From: Allomuricauda sp.
Lineage (GTDB): Bacteria > Bacteroidota > Bacteroidia > Flavobacteriales > Flavobacteriaceae
Reading direction: 5' to 3'
DNA: 55,653 nt
NCBI RefSeq assembly: GCF_002699205.1
Contig: NZ_PABT01000030.1
Location: 1-55,653, forward strand
Under the pieces are notes generated by a model. That model saw only the letters and a list, made by a program, of their open reading frames with translations. It had not been told where the DNA came from and searched no databases. Positions 6,978 through 16,721 of the stretch are shown here, piece by piece. The position numbers and the translations under genes were made by a program. Each line of letters opens with the position of its first letter. Position 1 is the stretch's first letter.

Positions 6978-9900
6978 ATGAAAAAATCAAAATCACGCAT
7001 GTACAGGGTTTTCCTGTTCATGTCACTATATGTCTTTTTAATGCCTTTTTTCGCGAACACAATGCAGGCGGGCACAGTCTTGGAACCACCACAAGTCACT
7101 GTTTCCGGAACCGTTACCGATACTTCGGGGAATCCCCTGGCCGGGGTGAACCTTGTGGTGGAATCCAAGAATATTGGAACTATTTCAGATTTAAATGGTT
7201 CCTTTTCTATCAATGCGGGTCCTACAGATGTGCTTATCTTTTCCATGGTTGGTTTTAAATCCCTTACTGTCCCGATTGAGGGTAGGGAAGAAGTGATTGT
7301 CCAAATGGAAGAGGATGTCACTGTGTTGGGGGAAGTGGTCCTCAATGCGGGTTACTATACCGTCTCGGAGCGGGAGAGGACCGGTTCCATTGAAAGGGTT
7401 GAATCCATTGATATTGAAAAACAGCCGATATCCAATCCCTTGGCGGCTCTTCAAGGGCGTGTGGCCGGAGTTGAAATTGAACAGGTTTCCGGATTGCCGG
7501 GTTCCAATTTCAAGATACAGATCAGGGGTCGGAACAGTATCCGTTCAGGGGCCAATGAACCCCTCTACATCATTGATGGTGTTCCCTATGCCTCCAACAC
7601 CTTGGGGGAGTCACAGGCATCATTGCCCTTACCCGGTGGGGGGATAAGCCCTTTGAACAACATCAATCCTTCCGATATTGAAAGCATCGAAATCCTCAAG
7701 GATGCGGATGCCACGGCCATCTATGGGTCCCGAGGGGCCAATGGGGTGGTGCTGATCACAACAAAAAAAGGGAATTCTGGAGCCACCAAAATTGAGGTGG
7801 GCCTGCAAACAGGCTTGGGAAGAATTGCCAACAAGGTCGATCTTTTGGATACACCGGGGTATCTGGCAATGAGGAGGGAGGCCTTTGCCAATGATGGCAT
7901 TGATCCCATCCCTTTCTACGCCTATGATGTGAACGGGACCTGGGACATGGACAGGCATACGGATTGGCAAAGGAAATTGTTCGGCAATACCTCCTATCTT
8001 ACCGATGTCCAAGGCTCCATTTCGGGGGGAAATGAAACCACGCAGTTCTTGGTCAGTGGCAACTTTCACAGGCAGACCAGTGTCTTTCCCGGGGATTTCA
8101 ACAATGATAAGATCGGGGTATTGAGCAATCTGGGCCACAGGTCCGCGAACAATCGATTCTCCATACAGTTGTCCACCACCTTCAGTGCCAACAAGAACCG
8201 ACTTCCAGGGGACGGATTGTTGGTATTGGATGCCCTTAACTTGGCTCCCAATGCCCCGGAGCTTTATACGGAAGATGGCGTGTTGAACTGGGAGAATTCG
8301 ACTTGGAGCAATCCCTTGGCCAAGCTTCAGGGCAACTACACCTCGGATGGGAAGACATTGATTTCGAATGCGCGTTTGGAATATCGCTTGGTCGATGGTC
8401 TAAGGGCAAGTGCGAACCTAGGCTATACGGAAAACCATCTGCGTGAGTTGACAACCGTTCCTTCCACGATCTATGACCCTGCCTATGGGATAGGGCCGGA
8501 GGCTTCCTATGCCGTGCACAATACAGGGGAAAGGACTTCCTATATCGTTGAGCCACAACTTCACTATGACCGTGAATTTGGGGTGCTACGATTGACCACA
8601 TTGGCAGGACTAACCTTTCAGGGTCAAACAACGCAAAGACGTTCCCAATTTGCCTTTGGGTTCACCAATAATGGCTTGATGGACAATCTATCGGCGGCCT
8701 CCAGTCAATTCCCCATAGCGGATGTGACCGAGGAATATCGGTATCAGGCTCTTTATGGACGGGTAAACCTGGCGGTGAAGAATCGCTATTTTTTGAATTT
8801 CACCGGGCGGCGTGATGGTTCCAGCCGGTTTGGGACCGATAAGCGCTTTGCCGATTTTGGTGCCATCGGGGCTGCCTATGTTTTTTCAAAGGAAGCGTTC
8901 ATCCGACAAGGGTTTCCAATGCTGAGCTTTGGAAAGCTCAGGGGGAGTTATGGCACCTCCGGCAGTGATCAAATAGGGGACTACCAATACCTGGATACCT
9001 ACTCCTTTGGTACACAGCAATACCAAAATACCATAGGGTTGTACCCCACACGATTGTTCAACCCGAACTTCAGTTGGGAGGAAAACAAGAAATTGGAAGT
9101 TGCCCTGGAACTCGGATTTTTTGACGACCGGATATTTTTGAGTGGTACTTATTATAGGAACCGCTCCACCAACCAATTGGTGGGTGTACCCCTTCCGGCG
9201 ACCACGGGATTTTCCTCGGTGAATGCCAATCTGAACGCGACGGTGGAGAATACGGGATGGGAGTTCGAACTGAACACGGTCAACATCAACGGAAAGAACT
9301 TTTCTTGGTCCACCGGGCTGAACCTTACCGTTCCCCGGAACCGGTTGGTTTCATTTCCCGATCTGGAAGGTTCCACCTATGCCAATCAATTGGTGATAGG
9401 CCAACCGTTGAACATTTCCAAGGTATATCGGTCCAACGGCGTCAATCCGGGGACAGGGTTGTATGAATTCGAGGACTTCAATGGTGATGGGATCATATCA
9501 AGCCCGGAGGACCGACAAATGGTAATGGACCTGAACCCATCCTTCTATGGAGGCCTTACCAATACGGTCACCATCGGGAAATTCAAATGGGATATGCTCT
9601 TTCAATTCACGAAACAACAGGGTAGTGGGTATTGGACCCCGGGCAATATCATTGTGGGTGGTTTGGCCAATCAGCCAACGTCTGTATTGCAACGTTGGCA
9701 GCAGGAAGGGGATTTGGTACCCTTCCAGCGTTTTTCCACGGGAGCTTCCCAAGAGGCAGCTCAAGCTTTCCGGCAATATACACAGAGCGATGCCTCCATT
9801 ACCGATGCTTCCTATATCCGGTTGAAGACATTGTCCCTGTCGTATCAGCTTGCAGAAAAAAATCACCAAGGATTTGGGTGTGAGCTATACCTCAGGGGAC

Positions 9901-10010
9901 AGAACCTGTTGACCCTTACAGGATATGATGGTCTGGATCCGGAGACACGGAGCAATCAGGCCGTTCCACCATTGAGGGTGGTGACCTTGGGCACAAGACT
10001 AACTTTTTAA
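6978..10010 (+). CDS. SusC/RagA-family TonB-dependent outer membrane transporter
   Basis: A 1010-aa outer membrane receptor that imports glycans, peptides or other oligomers using TonB energy, with a SusD lipoprotein as lid. A signal peptide (residues 1-31) is followed by a carboxypeptidase-regulatory-like domain (about 40-115; VSGTVTDTSGNPLAGVN) and the plug (about 135-250) with the SusC signature PLYIIDGVPYASN and DIESIEILKDADATAIYGSRGANGVV-type sequence, then the beta-barrel ending in aromatic LTF. Length is normal for SusC. The susD partner starts 10 bp after the stop. Substrate cannot be told; no glycoside hydrolases or lyases lie near, and a metzincin-like protease follows, which favours a peptide or protein substrate. 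Confidence 0.93.
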   Translation: MKKSKSRMYRVFLFMSLYVFLMPFFANTMQAGTVLEPPQVTVSGTVTDTSGNPLAGVNLVVESKNIGTISDLNGSFSINAGPTDVLIFSMVGFKSLTVPIEGREEVIVQMEEDVTVLGEVVLNAGYYTVSERERTGSIERVESIDIEKQPISNPLAALQGRVAGVEIEQVSGLPGSNFKIQIRGRNSIRSGANEPLYIIDGVPYASNTLGESQASLPLPGGGISPLNNINPSDIESIEILKDADATAIYGSRGANGVVLITTKKGNSGATKIEVGLQTGLGRIANKVDLLDTPGYLAMRREAFANDGIDPIPFYAYDVNGTWDMDRHTDWQRKLFGNTSYLTDVQGSISGGNETTQFLVSGNFHRQTSVFPGDFNNDKIGVLSNLGHRSANNRFSIQLSTTFSANKNRLPGDGLLVLDALNLAPNAPELYTEDGVLNWENSTWSNPLAKLQGNYTSDGKTLISNARLEYRLVDGLRASANLGYTENHLRELTTVPSTIYDPAYGIGPEASYAVHNTGERTSYIVEPQLHYDREFGVLRLTTLAGLTFQGQTTQRRSQFAFGFTNNGLMDNLSAASSQFPIADVTEEYRYQALYGRVNLAVKNRYFLNFTGRRDGSSRFGTDKRFADFGAIGAAYVFSKEAFIRQGFPMLSFGKLRGSYGTSGSDQIGDYQYLDTYSFGTQQYQNTIGLYPTRLFNPNFSWEENKKLEVALELGFFDDRIFLSGTYYRNRSTNQLVGVPLPATTGFSSVNANLNATVENTGWEFELNTVNINGKNFSWSTGLNLTVPRNRLVSFPDLEGSTYANQLVIGQPLNISKVYRSNGVNPGTGLYEFEDFNGDGIISSPEDRQMVMDLNPSFYGGLTNTVTIGKFKWDMLFQFTKQQGSGYWTPGNIIVGGLANQPTSVLQRWQQEGDLVPFQRFSTGASQEAAQAFRQYTQSDASITDASYIRLKTLSLSYQLAEKNHQGFGCELYLRGQNLLTLTGYDGLDPETRSNQAVPPLRVVTLGTRLTF

Positions 10011-10020
10011 ACAAAACAAG

Positions 10021-11418
10021 ATGAATACAAGAAATATATTGACTTGGTTGCCAAAACATATCGTTGGCCTTATGGGTATGATCCTTCTGACCCTTTCCTG
10101 TGAGGACTATTTGGAAGTGGATCCCCCAAAGAACCAGTTGACCGGTGAGGTGGTCTTTGAGAATGCTGCAACGGTGGATGCCGCTTTTGCACATATATAT
10201 GCAGAACTCAGGGAAAATGGTTTTACAACCGGAGGTACACAAGGACTGTCCTACCTAATGGGGCATTATTCGGATGAATTGGAGCTTTACAGTTCCTCCC
10301 TTCCCGCTGTGCTCAATTATACCAATAATACCGTGCTGCCCTCGGACAACAGTGTCAAGAACCTATGGGATACCGGATATGGACTTGTCTATGCGGCCAA
10401 CGCGATACTGGAGGGTGTTTCAAGCTCCGGTTCCCTGACGGAAGACGAGAAAGGGCGATTACTTGGTGAAGCCTATTTTATAAGGGCCTTCATCCACTTC
10501 CATTTGGTGAACCTCTTTGGGGAGATTCCCTATATAATGACCACGGACTATGACGAAAACAAGGATGTTGGTAGACTGGAATTGGCAATGGTCTACCAAT
10601 ACATTGAGGGCGATCTTCTGTTGGCAAAGGAACTTCTTGCGGCATCAGCTCCCGATTTCGAAAGGTTTCGTCCGGATTATTGGACCGCATCCGCCTTGTT
10701 GGCTCGGGTATACCTGTACCAAGAAAATTGGCAATTGGCCATTGATGAGGCCTCGGCTATCCTGGGTGATAGCGGTTATGCTCTCAATCCTGATATGGAT
10801 AGGGTGTTCCTAAAGGACAGCCCGGAGACGCTTTGGCAACTGGGACCCGGCCTTCCGGGGAACAACACCAAGGAAGCGTTCACCTTTGTAATCGTGAACG
10901 GACCGCCTCCCAATTCGGCATTGACTCAGTCCCTGATAAACAGCTTTGAGGAGGGGGACGCGCGATTCGAGCAATGGGTGGGGTCGGTCACGGATGGATC
11001 TGAAACCTGGTATTTCCCGTACAAATACCGTGAATATGTGCCGACGGCATCCACCCAGGAATGTTCCATCATCTTTCGATTGGCGGAACAGTATCTCATT
11101 TTGGCGGAAGCCAATGCCCAATTGGGAAATCTTGGTCCTGCCCTGGAATTTTTGAACACGGTTCGCGGCAGGGCCTCCTTGCCTTTTCTCGACAACTTGG
11201 ACCAGGCTTCCCTATTGCAAGCCGTTCAAGCGGAACGAAGGGTCGAGTTTTTTTCCGAACAGGGCCATCGGTTCTTTGATCTCAAACGCACTGGTAGGGC
11301 GGATGCGGTATTGGCGCCCATCAAACCAGGGTGGGAGAGTTCGGACCGATTGCTGCCCATCCCGGAATCGGAACTGCTGTTGAACCCCAATCTTTTGCCG
11401 CAGAATGAAGGGTATTGA
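10021..11418 (+). CDS. SusD/RagB-family nutrient-binding outer membrane lipoprotein
   Basis: A 465-aa lipoprotein that caps the SusC channel at the cell surface and binds substrate. The signal peptide ends in a lipobox LLTLSC (Cys about residue 28) followed by EDYLEVDPPKN, the usual SusD start. The alpha-helical TPR-like core follows, including GEAYFIRAFIHFHLVNLFGE-type sequence (about 155-175) and the conserved C-terminal stretch VQAERRVEFFSEQGHRFFDL, typical of the family. It is transcribed with the SusC gene (10-bp gap) and the metalloprotease gene that follows after 28 bp. Confidence 0.93.
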   Translation: MNTRNILTWLPKHIVGLMGMILLTLSCEDYLEVDPPKNQLTGEVVFENAATVDAAFAHIYAELRENGFTTGGTQGLSYLMGHYSDELELYSSSLPAVLNYTNNTVLPSDNSVKNLWDTGYGLVYAANAILEGVSSSGSLTEDEKGRLLGEAYFIRAFIHFHLVNLFGEIPYIMTTDYDENKDVGRLELAMVYQYIEGDLLLAKELLAASAPDFERFRPDYWTASALLARVYLYQENWQLAIDEASAILGDSGYALNPDMDRVFLKDSPETLWQLGPGLPGNNTKEAFTFVIVNGPPPNSALTQSLINSFEEGDARFEQWVGSVTDGSETWYFPYKYREYVPTASTQECSIIFRLAEQYLILAEANAQLGNLGPALEFLNTVRGRASLPFLDNLDQASLLQAVQAERRVEFFSEQGHRFFDLKRTGRADAVLAPIKPGWESSDRLLPIPESELLLNPNLLPQNEGY

Positions 11419-11446
11419 TGTGCACATAGGTCTATTGAAAATATAC

Positions 11447-13708
11447 ATGAAGCATCGATTTTTGTTTTCATGCATTGTTTGGTTAGCGGTCTGTCCCCTC
11501 TGGGGGCAGGCCAATTTTGGCATCAAGGGCCATTTGGAAAACGAACGCCTTCTGTTGGAACTGGATTCCATCCTATGGGATGTACCGGTACTGTTCGTAC
11601 GCCATGGCAAAGGCCAACACCAGGTGGTCTGGTCCAGGGAAGGGAACCATGTCCTTTTGACACTGGACAGAGTACGTTCGGCATTGGGATTTTACCTTCC
11701 CATTTATGACAATTATGCCATAGAATCCCATATCGTGGGGCGTTTTCCCATCCTAAAGGAACGAAGCCACGGGGGTTCTGTGTTTATCGATGCCACGGAA
11801 CTGTTTTTACAGACCCCGATAAAATGGGGGTTGGAGGGCCCTGAGACCGTGCTTATCGACCAGTCGTACATAACGGATGTGTCCTATTTGGACAAGGAGA
11901 CCATCATCCGGACCAAACGGACCACTACGTATCGCAATTCCAGAAGGACCAAGGAGGTGTACTTCAGTTTCTTTGCGTTGCCAAATCCCATGGTGCCACG
12001 ATTGTTTGACCATAGGATGGCCTTTACCTACGAAGACCAATACGATATCATCAATGAACAGGTTAAAACGGAGATCGGCAGCATTGCACGCTGGCGCTTG
12101 GAAAAAAAGGACAAAGGAGCGGTTATCAACGACCCCATCAAGCCCATTGTCCTCTATCTCGATTCCAAGACCCCCGATAAATGGAAGCCCTATATCAAGG
12201 CCGGAGTACTGGAGTGGTTGCCCGCATTTGAGAAGGCAGGTTTTAGCAATGCCATTGAAGTCAGGGAATTACCGCGAGGCATTGGTGATCATATTGAAAA
12301 CAGCGTCAATTATTCCATGATCCGATGGGCAAAGTATGTGGATGTAAGGGGAAGCCAAATACGGGGAGGGTCCTCGGTGAGGAAGATCGTTGATAAACGT
12401 ACAGGGGAAATCTTAAAGGGGGATATCCTTTTGGCCAATCCTTTCCCAAGCCTTACCGATGATTATATCGTGCGCTGTGCCCCGTTGGACCCAAGAGCGC
12501 AGCAATATCCCCTGCCGGATGATCTTAAAGGCGAATTGCTGCAGTATGTAACGGCACATGAAATGGGCCATGTCCTAGGCATCCGTGATGCGAATTTTGG
12601 GGAGTTTGCCTATCCGTTGGAGCGCATTCGGGATGCCGAGTGGTTGGAAACCATGGGACATACCCCGAGCGTGATGAGCTATTGCAGGCATAACCATGTA
12701 GCCCAACCGGAGGATGGCATACCGGCCCATCTTTTGATCCAAAAGGTGGGACCCATGGATGCGTTCCAGATACAATGGGGGTACGGTCAGATTGCAGGGG
12801 TGGAAAGTCCGGAAGTCGAAAGGCCCTATTTGGACACCCTTGTGGGCCAACAGGACAGTCTGCCTTGGTTGCGTTATAACCTTGGAACCTTTGAAACCCT
12901 TGGTCCCGGTAGTGCGAATGAAGTAGTGGGAAGTGATGATCCCATAAAAAGTACGGTGCTGGGCCAAAAAAATCTCCAAAGGGTATTGGAGCTGTTGCCG
13001 ATCTTAAATAAGAATCAAAGGGACGATGAACTTTTGGAACGGTTATATGACCGGAGCCTGGAATTATGGTACCATCAAATGCTTCATGTCCTATCCATGA
13101 TCGGGGGATACGAAATCCAATACAAGACCGGGGTGCAGAACGGTCTTGTTTACGAACCCATTCCAATGGAGGACCATATACAGGCCATGGACTTTCTGTT
13201 GCAAAATGTCTTGGATACCCCTGATTGGCTGTCCCATCCATCGTTCTTGTCCAGGACCCGCTATACCACAAATGCGGATAAATTGTTTGAATATCGGGTA
13301 AAACTATTGATCGATATGGTAAATCCATTGCGTATCAGCCGATTGGAACAAATGGAACTTACAGGCGGACATTCGGGATTGATCCAACAATTGGTCCTGA
13401 CCCTGGGGTCACGGCTTTTCGGTGACCTGGAAGAAATGGACGAAGGAAAAAGAGATCTTCAAATGACTTATCTGTCCCTGTTGTCCAGGGTCTTTCCAAC
13501 GGATAACTTGAATGCCAGTGGTAACCTTGGTATCGATGGCTATGGATACGGAAGTTATGTGAGGAGCATATTTTATGTGCAGGCCCAAGGCATTCAAAAA
13601 CTATTGAAAAAGGGTCTTGGGAAGAAAATCGATTCGGTGGACAAAGCGCATTTGGAACTGTGCCTTATGAAGGTAAATGGTATGCTGAGGGTGAATCGTG
13701 GGAATTGA
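11447..13708 (+). CDS. Zinc-dependent metzincin-like metalloprotease (DUF4953/DUF5117 type)
   Basis: A 753-aa secreted protease; the start at 11447 is chosen because a signal peptide follows at once (MKHRFLFSCIVWLAVCPLWG). The upstream ATG at 11405 would overlap susD and bury the signal. The active site is HEMGHVLGIRD (about residues 371-381), that is HExxHxxGxxD, with Asp where most metzincins have a third His, and a Met-turn SVMSY about 30 residues on. The long N-terminal part matches the DUF5117-DUF5118-like organisation of Bacteroidota zinc proteases. Placed directly after susCD, it probably degrades protein or peptide substrates for import. It ends in a bidirectional terminator. Confidence 0.8.
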   Translation: MKHRFLFSCIVWLAVCPLWGQANFGIKGHLENERLLLELDSILWDVPVLFVRHGKGQHQVVWSREGNHVLLTLDRVRSALGFYLPIYDNYAIESHIVGRFPILKERSHGGSVFIDATELFLQTPIKWGLEGPETVLIDQSYITDVSYLDKETIIRTKRTTTYRNSRRTKEVYFSFFALPNPMVPRLFDHRMAFTYEDQYDIINEQVKTEIGSIARWRLEKKDKGAVINDPIKPIVLYLDSKTPDKWKPYIKAGVLEWLPAFEKAGFSNAIEVRELPRGIGDHIENSVNYSMIRWAKYVDVRGSQIRGGSSVRKIVDKRTGEILKGDILLANPFPSLTDDYIVRCAPLDPRAQQYPLPDDLKGELLQYVTAHEMGHVLGIRDANFGEFAYPLERIRDAEWLETMGHTPSVMSYCRHNHVAQPEDGIPAHLLIQKVGPMDAFQIQWGYGQIAGVESPEVERPYLDTLVGQQDSLPWLRYNLGTFETLGPGSANEVVGSDDPIKSTVLGQKNLQRVLELLPILNKNQRDDELLERLYDRSLELWYHQMLHVLSMIGGYEIQYKTGVQNGLVYEPIPMEDHIQAMDFLLQNVLDTPDWLSHPSFLSRTRYTTNADKLFEYRVKLLIDMVNPLRISRLEQMELTGGHSGLIQQLVLTLGSRLFGDLEEMDEGKRDLQMTYLSLLSRVFPTDNLNASGNLGIDGYGYGSYVRSIFYVQAQGIQKLLKKGLGKKIDSVDKAHLELCLMKVNGMLRVNRGN

Positions 13709-13717
13709 AAAAAGAAA

Positions 13718-13744
13718 GGAGCCTTTCCAGGCTCCCTCTTTTTT
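13718..13744. terminator. Bidirectional intrinsic terminator
   Basis: GGAGCCT (13718-13724) pairs with AGGCTCC (13729-13735) around a TTCC loop. A T-rich tail follows on the plus strand and an A-rich run precedes it, giving a T tract on the minus strand. It sits between the convergent metalloprotease and DUF6520-like genes. Confidence 0.85.
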
Positions 13745-13746
13745 GA

Positions 13747-14025
13747 TTAATTGGGTGTGACCCTCTTCAAAGGAATGCTACAGACGGTTGCCCCTGGAAT
13801 TCGGTATACCTGCTTTCCAGCATAGGTACACATATAATCACCATCCAAGGAACAATCCAAGTTGTTCACCTCTTGACATTTGGGTGACTGGGTGGCATCG
13901 AACACATAACCTTGGGTAATGGCTGCGTCATCAGCTGCTGCGTCAACAGCAGTAAAGGCACTTGTGGCAATGGCAAATACAATGGCCATGACCGGAATAA
14001 TGAATTTGATCATTTTTGTTTTCAT
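13747..14025 (-). CDS. Small Cys-containing secreted protein, DUF6520-like
   Basis: A 92-aa precursor with a signal peptide or N-terminal membrane helix (residues 5-25, KMIKFIIPVMAIVFAIATSA) and a mature part with four cysteines (50, 58, 66, 82). It resembles the DUF6520 family of small Flavobacteriia proteins. It is the last gene of an operon with a MauE/DoxX-type redox membrane protein and a propeller-like protein, a neighbourhood that suggests export followed by disulfide handling. The mature peptide could be a structural or signalling peptide; function is unknown. Family name is from memory of sequence style. Confidence 0.65.
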   Translation of the reverse strand: MKTKMIKFIIPVMAIVFAIATSAFTAVDAAADDAAITQGYVFDATQSPKCQEVNNLDCSLDGDYMCTYAGKQVYRIPGATVCSIPLKRVTPN

Positions 14026-14052
14026 AATGAAATAATTAATAAATGTTAGGAT

Positions 14053-15198
14053 CTACTCTGTTGTACGGGTTTTCGATCTTCTCCCGCTACTGGCCAGTAG
14101 GTAATCTTTGATGTTTTGGTTGTTTGTCGATATGGAGCCATCAAAATAGGGTTCACGGGTCTCATATACCGATATCTGTGTGTCCAACAATGCCACCAGA
14201 TAACCCTCGTGGACGGCAAATTCCCTTACTTTGTGTTTTTTGATGTCGTAGATGTAAAAACTATATTCATAGGATCCCTTGAGATAGTCGTATGCATCGA
14301 CGATCGTGGCCTCGTCCAACATTTCCTCACTTTCATTTTTGCCCAGTCGGTCCGAAACTATCAGCAGTAGATTCCGGGACATACAAGTTGCCTTATTGAT
14401 GAACAATGGTGGTGATTTCATGGAGACATCGCCCTTTAGGTTCGGTTCAGCAAGTGAAATTTGGGCGGTTTCCACCGTATCTATGGTTCGGTGCCGATGT
14501 AGGCCCTTCATTTCAAGGTTCATCGTCATGAATTGGTTCCGGTAATAATACACATAGCCCAGCTTTGAAGTTTCCTTGGACAGCACCATTGTCCCATCCA
14601 CATCGAAAATGCCGTCAATCTGCGCTTCCAATAGGGTAGTGTCCAATGCTACCTGAAAGCCGGTTGTTTTTTTGATGATTCCCAAAGTTGATTTTTGCGT
14701 CTTTGAACTAATGGTCCGGATGAACATTAGATGGCTGTCGACAGGAACTGCCCTATCGAAAAAAGCTGCTCCTTCCATCCATGCATGGGCCTTCCATTCT
14801 CCTAATCTGCCACGAAGGATAAAGGGCATGGTCCCGTCCATGACAAAAAAATAGGGAGGGAGTACCGAAGTATGTATGGAACGGTACCGTAACCCGTTGC
14901 CCGATGGTGTTAGGCGGATGGGCAAGGTGTCCCTTGTCCTCATGTTGACCTGTAACAAATGCCATGGGGCCGAACGATTGCCCAAATAAAGAAGGTCCCG
15001 GTCAAACCCGGCAATGTAATAGGAGTTATGGATCACATCCAAATCGTATAGTTTCGTGATGGGGTGTGGTGGATATCTGCGGATGAAGGCATTGTTGCGG
15101 TGCACCTCTTGTTCGGATGAAAGGAACAGGATGACCATTAGGCCAATGCTTAGTCCCATGGTTCCGAAGATTTTGATGTAACTGTTGTTCGCTATCAT
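14053..15198 (-). CDS. Membrane-anchored propeller-like protein of unknown function
   Basis: A 381-aa protein with one N-terminal membrane helix (about residues 7-25, KIFGTMGLSIGLMVILFLSS) and a large extracytoplasmic part rich in beta-strand-like repeats (SYYIAGFDRDLLYLGN, FFVMDGTMPFILRG, MVLSKETSKLGYVYYYRN), which look like blades of a beta-propeller. The start at 15198 is chosen because it overlaps the MauE stop by 4 nt (ATGA), whereas the longer frame adds 33 residues out of the upstream gene. It is cotranscribed between mauE-like and DUF6520-like genes. No catalytic motif was seen. Confidence 0.6.
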   Translation of the reverse strand: MIANNSYIKIFGTMGLSIGLMVILFLSSEQEVHRNNAFIRRYPPHPITKLYDLDVIHNSYYIAGFDRDLLYLGNRSAPWHLLQVNMRTRDTLPIRLTPSGNGLRYRSIHTSVLPPYFFVMDGTMPFILRGRLGEWKAHAWMEGAAFFDRAVPVDSHLMFIRTISSKTQKSTLGIIKKTTGFQVALDTTLLEAQIDGIFDVDGTMVLSKETSKLGYVYYYRNQFMTMNLEMKGLHRHRTIDTVETAQISLAEPNLKGDVSMKSPPLFINKATCMSRNLLLIVSDRLGKNESEEMLDEATIVDAYDYLKGSYEYSFYIYDIKKHKVREFAVHEGYLVALLDTQISVYETREPYFDGSISTNNQNIKDYLLASSGRRSKTRTTE

Positions 15199-15641
15199 GT
15201 TGGTATTGCTTTTGGTGGGAGTTTGGGGGTGGAGAGAAGAATGGCCAAGGTCACAAGGACGATAAAGAAAGCGTTGAAGATGATATGTTCGGTCCACCCC
15301 ATGGCTTCCAGTACACCTCCACAGGTACAGGGGATGTAATCACTGAAGTTGAGGACCAGTACAATATAGGTAGTGAACATGGTCATCAGTCCCAAAGTGC
15401 CATAAAGGGCGATCAGACGGAACCTATCCGCCAGTATCAGGAATGCGAGTATATATTCCGTCAAGGGAACCAACCAAACGACCCATTCCGCGTAAGCGGT
15501 CAAAATGGGGGATTGGCCCAGTTGTGTTTTAAAGTTTTGGAAATCCCATAGTTTGCTTGTGGCTGCATAAATGAACAATATGGAACAGAGTATACTGACC
15601 GCATAGGGAATCCAGACCTGTAAATGTTTTAAACCTTTCAT
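15195..15641 (-). CDS. MauE/DoxX-family redox-associated membrane protein
   Basis: A 148-aa protein with four predicted membrane helices (about residues 10-28, 52-70, 77-97, 118-137) and a CTCGG motif in the loop before the last helix (YIPCTCGGVLE), a hallmark of the MauE/DoxX-like family linked to periplasmic thiol chemistry. It heads the operon mauE-like / propeller-like / DUF6520-like, and its start is about 40 bp from a tandem AAACGGA operator. It may keep the cysteines of the DUF6520-like peptide in the right redox state; that is inference. Confidence 0.75.
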   Translation of the reverse strand: MKGLKHLQVWIPYAVSILCSILFIYAATSKLWDFQNFKTQLGQSPILTAYAEWVVWLVPLTEYILAFLILADRFRLIALYGTLGLMTMFTTYIVLVLNFSDYIPCTCGGVLEAMGWTEHIIFNAFFIVLVTLAILLSTPKLPPKAIPT

Positions 15642-15679
15642 ATCCTTTGGATTGATATGACAAAGTTCGGGAGTCGGAT

Positions 15680-15720
15680 TTACTTGAAACGGAGCATTCC
15701 TTGACGCAAACGGAGTAATT
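15680..15720. promoter_or_regulatory. Tandem AraC-type operator upstream of the MauE operon
   Basis: Two direct copies of AAACGGAG at 15687-15694 and 15708-15715, spaced exactly 21 bp, the second within CTTGACGCAAACGGAGTAAT. The same motif pair with the same 21-bp spacing occurs at 17187-17226. The AraC-family gene lies between the two sites. Two helical turns is the usual spacing of AraC half-sites. Confidence 0.6.
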
Positions 15721-15737
15721 TGCCCATTTTGAGGGTG

Positions 15738-16664
15738 TTACCCCCTCAAATCACTGGGTGATTTACCATACTTGTCCCTAAATGCCCTGGAGAAATGGGC
15801 CGCACTCTTGAAGCCGGTCAAATGCGCGATTTCTTTCAAGGATAAGTTGCTGTGCTGGATCAAGGTCTTCGTCTTTCTTAAACGTTCATGGGTCAGGAAC
15901 CGAAATATGGTAGTGCCATAAAGTTGTTTGAACCCATACTTCAATTTGTATTCGTTCGTGCCCATTTGTAGGGCAAGATCTTTTAGCAAGGGCAGATCCT
16001 TGTCCAAGTTGTTGATGATCATATCATGGACATCCCGGATCATTTCAATATCATCAGGGGTCAACGTGACTTTGGGCTCTTTTATGCCCTTGGTCACTTT
16101 GAGTGTCTTTTTGGGCAACGCCGTGCCAAAGGGCTCTCCCTTGGAGAAGAAAACCGTGTCCAATAGTATTTTCTGCCCACTCCCGTCCAAGGATTGGAAT
16201 ACGGATATATGGCAATCCTTGCCCAACAAGAGTCCTTCTTTGGTAATGAACTCCAAGAACTGGACAGTTTCAGAACGTTCCCTTTTCAAATGTTTGACCA
16301 TCTTCTTTGCCCATACCTTTTGGGAACCCTCGGTCATAAAATCGGTAATTGGCTTTCCAATGATCTCTTTTGGCAATGCGGACAATAGCGAGCATGTACT
16401 GTTGGTTACCATTTCGATAGTACCATAGGTATCCATCAGAAAGGAAAGTTGGATGATGCATTGTGGGGTGTTGTGTGCGTTGGCAAACCCTTGATGGATA
16501 AAGGAGGCCCTGATCTCCTCGTTGACCATATTGAGCATCACGACCAAGGATGCGACATTGTCATTTTTATGGGTGGGTTCCAAACTGTAGAAGAAATTGC
16601 CACGGGCCATTTCCAGTAACATCCGTTGGATGCGTTTTACCCTAAAATCGTCATTGTTCGGCAT
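15738..16664 (-). CDS. AraC-family transcriptional regulator with PAS-like sensor domain
   Basis: A 308-aa regulator. Residues about 65-185 look like a PAS domain (SFLMDTYGTIEMVTNSTC, then KEIIGKPITDFMTEGS), a fold that senses small ligands or redox state. The C-terminal ~95 residues are an AraC double HTH: LKDLALQMGTNEYKLKYGFK and LKEIAHLTGFKSAAHFSRAF ending KYGKSPSDLRG. It lies between two tandem operators of matching sequence, one in front of the MauE operon and one in front of the oxoamine synthase-GNAT gene, so it is the best candidate to control both. Confidence 0.85.
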   Translation of the reverse strand: MPNNDDFRVKRIQRMLLEMARGNFFYSLEPTHKNDNVASLVVMLNMVNEEIRASFIHQGFANAHNTPQCIIQLSFLMDTYGTIEMVTNSTCSLLSALPKEIIGKPITDFMTEGSQKVWAKKMVKHLKRERSETVQFLEFITKEGLLLGKDCHISVFQSLDGSGQKILLDTVFFSKGEPFGTALPKKTLKVTKGIKEPKVTLTPDDIEMIRDVHDMIINNLDKDLPLLKDLALQMGTNEYKLKYGFKQLYGTTIFRFLTHERLRKTKTLIQHSNLSLKEIAHLTGFKSAAHFSRAFRDKYGKSPSDLRG

Positions 16665-16721
16665 GGTTGTCAGGTTTAGTAGTTAATAACTGGAGTCTCT
16701 TTATATGTATAGAAGCATAGG

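Noticed and set aside
6774..6981. Overlapping open frames on both strands just before the SusC gene
   Set aside because: Both are short and have no recognisable domain or plausible start; the region should hold the SusC promoter. A decayed gene fragment cannot be excluded.
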